A stretch of 64,000 nucleotides of DNA from Actinomycetospora callitridis. Lineage in GTDB: Bacteria > Actinomycetota > Actinomycetes > Mycobacteriales > Pseudonocardiaceae. The notes below the pieces were generated by a model, which saw only the letters and a program-made list of their open reading frames with translations, was not told where the DNA came from and ran no database searches. The stretch is taken from contig NZ_JAQZAK010000011.1 in NCBI RefSeq assembly GCF_028737265.1, positions 1 to 64,000 of the forward strand, written 5' to 3'. Shown piece by piece: positions 7,928 to 14,301 of the stretch (positions within the stretch are counted from its first letter, which is position 1; each line of letters opens with the position of its first letter). Both the position numbers and the translations under genes were made by a program.

Positions 7928-8206
7928 AGGAACAGCGTTCCCCCTTCTCGGCCCGGCGTCACCTCTCAGTGCAGGGCATCTCAAAGATCGCCACTCGTTG
8001 GAGCAGCGCGTGCGGTCCGCGTGAGATCCGACGGCTTGTTCACCGCCGACGCACGAGCTCGCCCCACGGGACCGACACGACGGGGACGCCGAGTCGCTGT
8101 CGAGACGGTCTGACGACCGCGTTGCGCGTGCCTCGAGGAGCCCCCGCTCCCGCATCCTTCACCCGGGCGGGTCGCCACGCCCGGCGCCCCGTCCTCGGGC
8201 GCGGGC

Positions 8207-8368
8207 GTGTCACCGACCGCTGACCGCCTCGGACACCCGCTGGGCGGAGGGCCCGGAGGCGGCGAGGACGGCGTCGGCACCCGGATCGGCGAGTGGGTCG
8301 CCGCGCACGCCACGGCGACGGACGTCGGCGGCACGACCGTCGACGACCGCACGCAGCCGGCGAGCTGA
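8207..8368 (+). pseudogene. Remnant of a GT39 glycosyltransferase C-terminus
   Basis: The frame ending at TGA 8366-8368 reads LGGGPGGGEDGVGTRIGEW, then VAAHATATDVGGTTV and DDRTQPAS. This matches the glycine-rich linker and closing motif of YkcB-like GT39 proteins (IxxWVxxxFxxxxVGGxTVYDLT), with the usual Tyr-Asp-Leu decayed to DDR. The frame is closed by a stop at 8111-8113 and nothing of the membrane domain remains. A second, different wreck of the same locus type lies at 2937-3398 on the other strand. The start given is merely the first in-frame GTG. Confidence 0.6.
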
Positions 8369-8382
8369 CCCCGACGCCGCGT

Positions 8383-8448
8383 CGTGATCAGCGGGTGGCC
8401 AGCGGGCTCCGGGCTGGCCACGAGGCCCGTGGTCACCCGCTGATCACG
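8383..8448. terminator. 15-bp-stem terminator hairpin at the MFS gene end
   Basis: The perfect inverted repeat CGTGATCAGCGGGTG (8383-8397) pairs with its complement at 8434-8448. An inner GCCAGC/GCTGGC pair lies in the loop. It overlaps the last codons and stop of the MFS gene and faces the GT39 remnant, so it can stop transcription from both sides. Confidence 0.8.
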
Positions 8449-9704
8449 GGCCGCGCCTCGTCGAGGGGATGGGCGAGCTCGTCGGGCCCCAGCCGGCCGA
8501 CGACGAGGGCCACGGCCCCGAAGAGCAGCGGCACCAGGCCCGCGGCGAGGAACACCGGCGTCAGGCCGGCCACCACGCTGACGGGTCCGGCGAGGGCCAT
8601 CGACACGGGCATGAAGGCGAGCGAGACGAAGAAGTCGAGGCTCGTCACGCGCCCGAGCAGGGCCGGCGGGACGCGGCGCTGCAGCAACGTCCCCCAGATC
8701 ACCTGCGGGGCGCTGAACAGCCCGCCCAGCACGAACCCGGCGACGACCATCGGCCAGAGCGTCGTCGCGACGCCGAAGACGACCATCGGCACGCAGGCCA
8801 CCGACCACAGCACGATCATCACCGTCAGGTAGCGGCGCGGGAGGCGCAGCGACGCGACGACGATCGACGCGATCGCCCCGCCCGCGCCGAACGCGAGCAG
8901 CACGAGCGAGTGCCCGCCGGGGCCGGCGCCGGCGCGCTCGATGATCGCGAACGGGACGAGCACCTCGAGCGGCCCGAGGACGAGGAGGATCATCAGCGAC
9001 GCGAACACCAGCGTCACGAGCAGCCAGCGCGTCCCCACCATGTAGCGGAAGCCCTCGACGAGGTCGCGGACGACCGCCCGCACCGGGTGTCCGGTGGCCT
9101 CCGTGGTGAGGTCGCGGCGCAGGGCCCGCGCGGGCAGCGCCAGGGCCGCGACGAGCCCCGCGACGCAGGTGACCGCCGTGGCCGCGAGCGCCGCCGCGGG
9201 CGACCAGACGGCCACGAGGACACCGGCGAGCGCGGGGCCCGCGCCCTGCAGCAGCACCGGGCGCACCACGCCCTCGAAGCCGTTGACGGCGAGGAGCTCG
9301 TCGGCGTCGACCATCGCCGGCACGAGTGCCGAGTACGCGGGGAAGAACAGGCCCATCGACAGGCCGATCACCGCCGCGACGGCGACGAGCAGCGGCACCG
9401 ACAGGGCACCGAGCGCCGAGAGGCCGGCAACCAGCCCGATCGACACGGCGAGCATCGCCAGGACGCCGACGAGGATCCACTTCTGCGGCACCCGGTCGGC
9501 GAGGACACCGCCCAGCAGCGCGATGACGATCACGCCCAGCGCGAGCGCGCCGGAGACCAGCGAGAGCTCCACGGGACCGCCGCCGAGCTCGACCACCTGC
9601 CAGACGACGGCGAGCGTCCACAGACCCTCGGCCAGCACCGAGAGCGCGAGCGCCGTGGCGAGACGCCGGTAGGCGGAGCGGCGCAACGGACGCAGCGCGC
9701 GCAT
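8433..9704 (-). CDS. Major facilitator superfamily exporter
   Basis: A 423-residue membrane protein. ATG 9704 is preceded by a consensus AGGAGG, ruling out the much longer upstream frame. It has 11-12 hydrophobic segments and a loop 2-3 motif (GGVLADRVPQKW) typical of the enterobactin-exporter (EntS/MFS_3) branch. Other visible features are FFPAYSALVPAMVD and the loop QRRVPPALLGRVTSLD, also found in that branch. Substrate unknown; drug or siderophore export is the usual role. It stands alone, ending in the 8383-8448 hairpin, and is divergent from the small gene at 9826. Confidence 0.87.
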   Translation of the reverse strand: MRALRPLRRSAYRRLATALALSVLAEGLWTLAVVWQVVELGGGPVELSLVSGALALGVIVIALLGGVLADRVPQKWILVGVLAMLAVSIGLVAGLSALGALSVPLLVAVAAVIGLSMGLFFPAYSALVPAMVDADELLAVNGFEGVVRPVLLQGAGPALAGVLVAVWSPAAALAATAVTCVAGLVAALALPARALRRDLTTEATGHPVRAVVRDLVEGFRYMVGTRWLLVTLVFASLMILLVLGPLEVLVPFAIIERAGAGPGGHSLVLLAFGAGGAIASIVVASLRLPRRYLTVMIVLWSVACVPMVVFGVATTLWPMVVAGFVLGGLFSAPQVIWGTLLQRRVPPALLGRVTSLDFFVSLAFMPVSMALAGPVSVVAGLTPVFLAAGLVPLLFGAVALVVGRLGPDELAHPLDEARPVISG

Positions 9705-9825
9705 CGGGATCGACCTCCTGATCGTGGCGGGCACGGCGACGGTAGGGCGTGCACCGGGGTCGAGGTCCACCGCTCTCCGCAGCGTGACGTTGTGCCGTGC
9801 GGCGCAGGCGAGTAGACCCTCACGC

Positions 9826-10080
9826 GTGCGCAAGCAGCGGTGGATCGCCGAGGTCGGCCAGGAGAACGCGACGTTCCTCGCGACCCGCAGCCGGACGGCG
9901 GTGCTCGCCTCGGAGTACCGGCCCCGCGATCTCGGGGACGGCACGGTCGCCTACGACGAGCGCTCGCTCGGCGCCGCCCGCGAGCTCTCCGAGGAAGAGG
10001 AGGGCGCGATCACCGACGACGGCGAGGGCCTGCGCGTCTGGGTGGGCGACGACGCCTTCGACCTCGAGGAGCAGGGCTGA
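9826..10080 (+). CDS. Small acidic hypothetical protein
   Basis: An 84-residue protein starting at GTG 9826 (MRKQRWIAEVGQENATFL). It is basic at the N-terminus and strongly acidic later (ELSEEEEGA, DDGEGL, DDAFDLEEQG), with no membrane segment or signal peptide. I do not recognise the family. Codon use is normal for the window, and the frame is closed by a stop shortly before the next convergent gene. It is divergent from the MFS exporter with about 120 bp between the starts. Confidence 0.6.
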   Translation: MRKQRWIAEVGQENATFLATRSRTAVLASEYRPRDLGDGTVAYDERSLGAARELSEEEEGAITDDGEGLRVWVGDDAFDLEEQG

Positions 10081-10115
10081 CCCACGGCCCTCGTCGTTCG
10101 GGCGGCCGAGAGCCG

Positions 10116-10478
10116 TCAGGCCACCGGCGCGGAGGGCACGGAGCGCCGGCCGACGGCGTGCTGCGGCCGGGACCCGACCGGCACGCGACGCGGGGCGACG
10201 CGCGGCGTCGGGGGTGGCCCGGCCTGGCCGACCTCGGCCACGGGGCGCCCGGAGAGCACGGCGGCGAGGACGGCCGCCACCTCGCGCAGCGAGTGGTAGC
10301 GGCGCTGCGGGAGGCGCTCGAGGAGGCTGCGCGTGGTGGTGTCGACGCCGTAGAGGTCGCCGACCGTGAGCACCTGCCAGCGCTGCGCGGGGAACGTCAG
10401 GTCACCGAGCACCGCCGCGAGGCGTTCGGCGATCCCGGCGGCCGGGGGCGATGAGGGGCTGTCGGGACGAGTGCTCAT
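10116..10478 (-). CDS. DUF2795-like small protein
   Basis: A 120-residue protein with ATG 10478 preceded by GGGAGGAC. The centre (about residues 25-75) resembles DUF2795: TFPAQRW, then LLERLPQRRYHSLREVAAVL, the characteristic 'LerLPdreYdSpadV' helix pair. The C-terminal 45 residues are Pro/Arg-rich and probably disordered. Function is unknown in the family. It is divergent from the DUF4442 gene across a shared region with a TetR-like palindrome. Confidence 0.6.
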   Translation of the reverse strand: MSTRPDSPSSPPAAGIAERLAAVLGDLTFPAQRWQVLTVGDLYGVDTTTRSLLERLPQRRYHSLREVAAVLAAVLSGRPVAEVGQAGPPPTPRVAPRRVPVGSRPQHAVGRRSVPSAPVA

Positions 10479-10525
10479 CGGGTCCTCCCGGCGGGAGCGC
10501 AGGGTCGCGCACGCAGTTCCTTCCC

Positions 10526-10626
10526 CGAACGACCGTTCGTCAATCCACCACTCAGCGGTGCGTCGATGATCGTCCGGACGCCATCGACTCCCCCGACCCT
10601 TGCTACCGCCGGGTAACATCCGCGCC
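10526..10626 (+). promoter_or_regulatory. Divergent promoter region with a CGAACG-CGTTCG palindrome and a leaderless -10
   Basis: CGAACG-AC-CGTTCG (10526-10539) is a perfect palindrome of the size bound by TetR-type dimers. Further right, TAACAT (10614-10619) matches the actinobacterial -10 TANNNT and sits 7 nt before GTG 10627, the spacing of leaderless transcripts. No good -35 is visible. Confidence 0.45.
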
Positions 10627-11118
10627 GTGAGCACTCCGAGCGTGCTGGGCGCCTGGCATCGATTCTCCGGCTCGTGGCCGGGCCGCCTGCTGGTCAGCGC
10701 GGCCGTCTGGGTCCGCGCGCCGTACTTCCTCACCGCCGCGCCGGTGATCCGGCACCTCGAGCCGGGGCGCGCGGAGGTGTCGCTGCGCAACTGGTGGCTG
10801 GTGCACAACCACCTCGGCACCGTGCACGCCATCGCCTCCTGCAACCTCGCCGAGTACGCCATGGGCGTGCTGGCCGAGGCGACCGTGCCGCCGTCGCACC
10901 GCTGGATCCCGCGCGGCATGAACGTGCAGTACCTCGCGAAGGCCGAGACCGACCTCCTCGCCGTCGCCACCTTCCCGTCGCCACCCGCGTTCTCCGACGC
11001 GCGTGAGGACGTCGACGTCGAGGTCACCCTCGCCGACGCCGCCGGCACCGAGGTCGTCCGCGCGACGATCACGCTGCGGATCTCCCCGCGTCCCGCGCGC
11101 GCCGCCGTCGCGGCCTGA
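10627..11118 (+). CDS. DUF4442 hot-dog-fold (thioesterase-like) protein
   Basis: A 163-residue protein at GTG 10627. Key stretches are LVSAAVWVRAPYFLTAAPVI, LRNWWLVHNHLGTVHAIASCNLAE and IPRGMNVQYLAKAETDL, the pattern of DUF4442 proteins with a single hot-dog fold related to acyl-CoA thioesterases. The His/Asn/Glu around HNHLGTVHA..NLAE are the likely active-site positions. The real substrate is not known. The TANNNT box 7 nt before the start suggests a leaderless mRNA. The next gene, eccB, begins 50 nt after the stop, so co-transcription is possible. Confidence 0.8.
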   Translation: MSTPSVLGAWHRFSGSWPGRLLVSAAVWVRAPYFLTAAPVIRHLEPGRAEVSLRNWWLVHNHLGTVHAIASCNLAEYAMGVLAEATVPPSHRWIPRGMNVQYLAKAETDLLAVATFPSPPAFSDAREDVDVEVTLADAAGTEVVRATITLRISPRPARAAVAA

Positions 11119-11167
11119 GCCGAAGGGGTCACCCGGCGCCGCCGGTCGTGCCACGATCCGCGGCGAG

Positions 11168-12622
11168 ATGCCCCCGCCGACGACGACCTCCGACCAGGTC
11201 CACGCCTACCGCTTCGGGCTCCGCCGCCTGCAGTCCGCGCTGGTCCGGCGCCAGGCCGTGCCCGGCGTCGACCCGCTGCGCGCGCAGCACCGGGCGACGC
11301 TCGCCGGGGTGCTGATCGCCGTGCTGGCGCTCGGGGTGGCCGCGGTGTGGGGCCTCCTGGACCGGCCCGCCGACTGGCGCACCGCCGGCGTCGTCGTGGC
11401 GGAGGGCTCCGGGGCGCTCTACGTCGTCGTGCACGGGCCCGACCGGCTGGTCCCCGTGCCCAACCTCGCCTCGGCGCGGCTCGTGCTGGCCGGCCTCGCC
11501 GCGGCGGGCGGGCCCGCGGGGAACCCGGAGCCGGTCGAGGTCGCCGAGTCCGACCTCGCCACCGCCCCCCGCGAGCGCGGGGTCGGCATCGTCGACGCGC
11601 CGCCGCTGCCGCCGGCCGGGGCGCCGGTGCCACCGGTCTGGTCGGTGTGCGACACCGGCAGCCCCCGGCCCGGCGCGGCGCGCCCGTGGGAGCAGCCGCG
11701 CGTGTGGACGACGGTGCTCGCCGGCCCCACGGCGCCGGGCCAGGCCCTGGGACCCGAGCGCGGCCTCCTGCTGCGCGACCGCTTCGACGGGACCTGGCTG
11801 GTGCACGACGGCGTGCGCTCCCGCCTCGATCTGCGCGACCCGGCGGTGGTGGTGGCCTTCGACCTCGAGGGCCAGCTCCCCCGCCCGGTGAGCACCAGCC
11901 TGCTCAACACGCTCACCGAGGGGCCGGCGATCGTCGCGCCGGCGATCGCGGGGCGGGGCGAGGTCCCGCCGGGCGGTCCCCTGGTCGGCGAGCCGGTGGG
12001 CGGTGTCGTCCGCCTCGTCGGCCCCGGCACCCCGGACCGCTGGTACGTCGTGCAGCGCGAGGGCGTGCAGGAGGTGCCCGAGGTCGTCGCCCGTCTCGTG
12101 CGTCTCTCGGACGCCGACCCGGCACGGGCGGCCGCTCCGGTGCCCGTCGTCTCCCCCGGCCAGCTCCGCCCGCTCGCGACCGCCCGCGGGATCGCCGTGA
12201 GCGCCTACCCCGACCCGGTGCCCCGCGCCGTGCCGATGGCCGAGGCCCCCACCACCTGCGCGAGCGCCGACGGCGCCGGTGCCGTGGTGCTCACGGTCGG
12301 CGCCGAGCCGCCCGCCACCGCGGTGCCGCCGACCACCCTCGCCCAGGCCGACGGCTCCGGCGACCGGGTCGACGCCGTGGCGCTCCCCGGCGGCGGGGTC
12401 ACCGTGCGGGCGGTGCCCGCCGGCCGCCCCGACGCACCGGGCAGCCCGACCGTCGTCTCGGGGGCCGGGACGACCTCGGCCGTGCCCGACCCGGAGACCG
12501 CCGCCGCGCTGGGCCTCGGCGAGGCCTTCCCGCCCGCGCCGGGCGCGGTGGTCGGCCTGCTGCCGGTGGGCCCGGTGCTCTCGATCACCGACGCGCTGAC
12601 CCCGCTGCCCGCCGGGGGCTAG
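11168..12622 (+). CDS. eccB: Type VII secretion core protein EccB, lone copy
   Basis: A 484-residue protein matching EccB in length and plan. A cytoplasmic N-terminus (TTTSDQVHAYRFGLRRLQSALVRR, the classic EccB opening) is followed by one transmembrane helix (about residues 44-63) and a long periplasmic part of repeated beta domains. The conserved cysteine pair appears in SVCDTGS and TTCASADG. VHGPDRLVPVPNLASARL is also typical. EccB is part of the ESX membrane complex with EccC, EccD and EccE. None of these, nor EsxAB or MycP, is nearby. Its neighbours are a hot-dog protein and a convergent kinase, so it either complements a remote ESX locus or has a separate role. Confidence 0.87.
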   Translation: MPPPTTTSDQVHAYRFGLRRLQSALVRRQAVPGVDPLRAQHRATLAGVLIAVLALGVAAVWGLLDRPADWRTAGVVVAEGSGALYVVVHGPDRLVPVPNLASARLVLAGLAAAGGPAGNPEPVEVAESDLATAPRERGVGIVDAPPLPPAGAPVPPVWSVCDTGSPRPGAARPWEQPRVWTTVLAGPTAPGQALGPERGLLLRDRFDGTWLVHDGVRSRLDLRDPAVVVAFDLEGQLPRPVSTSLLNTLTEGPAIVAPAIAGRGEVPPGGPLVGEPVGGVVRLVGPGTPDRWYVVQREGVQEVPEVVARLVRLSDADPARAAAPVPVVSPGQLRPLATARGIAVSAYPDPVPRAVPMAEAPTTCASADGAGAVVLTVGAEPPATAVPPTTLAQADGSGDRVDAVALPGGGVTVRAVPAGRPDAPGSPTVVSGAGTTSAVPDPETAAALGLGEAFPPAPGAVVGLLPVGPVLSITDALTPLPAGG

Positions 12623-12665
12623 TCAGGGCCGGTCAGGAGCTGGCCAGGAGCTCGTCAGCAGCCGG

Positions 12666-14066
12666 TCAGGGCTGGCGGCGCTGCAGGGTCGTCGTCGTGG
12701 TCGTGACCTCCGACGGTTCATCGACCACCGGCGGCGGGACGATCACCGGAGGACGCACGACAGTCGTGGTGGTCGTCGTGGTCGTGGTGGTGGTCGTCGT
12801 CCGGCGCGGCGTGGTGGTGGTGCGCCGGGTGCGCGGCGCGGTGGCCGCCTCGGTCTCGTCCTGCGTCGTCGTCGTGACCTGCGGGACCACCGGCAGCGGC
12901 GGCGGGGGCGGCGCCAGGGTGGCCGAGGGCACCGGCGGGAGCGGCTGGTCGTCGGAGAGCACGGCGTAGGCGACCGCCGAGCCGGCGACCAGCAGCGTCG
13001 CCGCCGCGGCCGCGATCACGGCGGCCACCCGGCGGCGTCGGCGGCCGGGACGGGCCAGCGGCGAGGCGCCGGTGGCCTCGAGCTCGGGCGCGCGGGCCTC
13101 GGTCGCGGGGCCGACGGCCATCGCCGGCGTGCCCACCACGCCCGTCGGGGCGCTCATGAGCACCGGCGACAGGACCGTCTCGGCCTCCATGCCGACCTCG
13201 CGGGAGACACCGCGCAGGGCGGCGACGGTCTCCTCGGCGGTCGGGCGGTCGACGGGCTCGTCGGCGGTCATCGCCGTCAGCAGGACCTCGAGGCCGGGCG
13301 GGAGACCGGGCGGCACCACGGGACGGCGGTGCAGGCGGGCGACGGCAGCCTCGAGGGCGTTGCCCGGGTACTCGCGGCGCCCGGTGAGGCACTCGATGAG
13401 CACCAGGCCCAGCGCGTAGATGTCGACGGCGCCGTCGATCGGCTCGCCGCGGACCTGCTCGGGGCTCAGGTACGACGCGGTGCCGATGACCATGCCGGCG
13501 GCGGTGACGGGCGCGGCGTCGTGGACGGCGGCGATCCCGAAGTCGGAGAGGTGGGCGCGGCCCTCGGCGTCGAGCAGCACGTTGCCGGGCTTGACGTCGC
13601 GGTGCACCACCCCGCGGCGGTGCACGTAGGCCAGCGCGTCGGCAAGGGCGGCGCCCAGCGCGACGACGTCGACGACCGGGAGCGGCCCCGACCGGATCCG
13701 CTGCGCCAGCGTGTCGCCCTCGATGAGCTGCATGACGAAGTACGCGCGGCCGTCCTCGTCGCCGACGTCGTAGACCGTCACGAGCCCGGGGTGCGAGAGC
13801 CCGGCGAGGGTGAGCACCTCGCGCCGGTGGCGGGCCTCCTGGCCCTCCTCGATGTCGCCGATCTTCTCCGCGGGATCGGCGGGATCGCCCGGGGAGGCGT
13901 TCTCCGCGACGACCGAGCCGGCGGCGTTGAACATCTTGATGGCCACGTCGCGGCCGAGGAGCTCGTCGCGGGCCCGGAACACGTCCGCGGCGCCGCCGCG
14001 GCCGATGAGGTCGCCGACCGTGTAGCGGCCGCCCACCGTCGCGGGTGGGCCGGTATCGGTGCTCAC
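12666..14066 (-). CDS. Membrane Ser/Thr protein kinase (PknB-like)
   Basis: A 466-residue kinase. Catalytic features are the glycine loop IGRGGAADVF (21-30), Lys44 (VAIKMF), Glu83, HRDVKPGN (Asp157), DFG (175-177), GTASYLSPEQ and DIYALGLVL. Between the beta-3 lysine and helix C lies an unusually long Ala/Asp/Pro-rich insertion (about residues 48-78). A transmembrane helix spans about 347-370. The outer part has no PASTA repeats: it is Pro-rich, then Thr/Arg-rich with long Thr runs, as in wall-spanning linkers. It is expected to autophosphorylate and signal envelope state. Convergent with eccB. Confidence 0.92.
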   Translation of the reverse strand: MSTDTGPPATVGGRYTVGDLIGRGGAADVFRARDELLGRDVAIKMFNAAGSVVAENASPGDPADPAEKIGDIEEGQEARHRREVLTLAGLSHPGLVTVYDVGDEDGRAYFVMQLIEGDTLAQRIRSGPLPVVDVVALGAALADALAYVHRRGVVHRDVKPGNVLLDAEGRAHLSDFGIAAVHDAAPVTAAGMVIGTASYLSPEQVRGEPIDGAVDIYALGLVLIECLTGRREYPGNALEAAVARLHRRPVVPPGLPPGLEVLLTAMTADEPVDRPTAEETVAALRGVSREVGMEAETVLSPVLMSAPTGVVGTPAMAVGPATEARAPELEATGASPLARPGRRRRRVAAVIAAAAATLLVAGSAVAYAVLSDDQPLPPVPSATLAPPPPPLPVVPQVTTTTQDETEAATAPRTRRTTTTPRRTTTTTTTTTTTTTVVRPPVIVPPPVVDEPSEVTTTTTTLQRRQP

Positions 14067-14190
14067 TGCCGGCCCTCCCTCCCGGTCCGCGGCCTCCCGA
14101 TGTGCCGCCTCTGGGCCTCGATCATCCCGTACGACCGGGTCCCTCGTCTGCGTGACCTCCCGGGCGGCGCGTCGCCCGAACGGCGGGTTG

Positions 14191-14229
14191 CCCCGCGGCG
14201 TGCCGCCGCGTCTCGGCGACGCCGCGGGG
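14191..14229. terminator. 11-bp-stem hairpin between helD and the kinase gene
   Basis: CCCCGCGGCGT (14191-14201) pairs with ACGCCGCGGGG (14219-14229) across a GC-rich loop. It lies downstream of the helD stop and upstream of the kinase start, so it most likely ends helD transcription. The rest of the 235-bp gap (14067-14301) shows no gene. Confidence 0.65.
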
Positions 14230-14301
14230 GCGACGACCGCGCCCGGCCCACCTGGGTCCTTCGAACCCCACGGGGCTGGTGTTACCTGATCGGGTGGGCC
14301 G

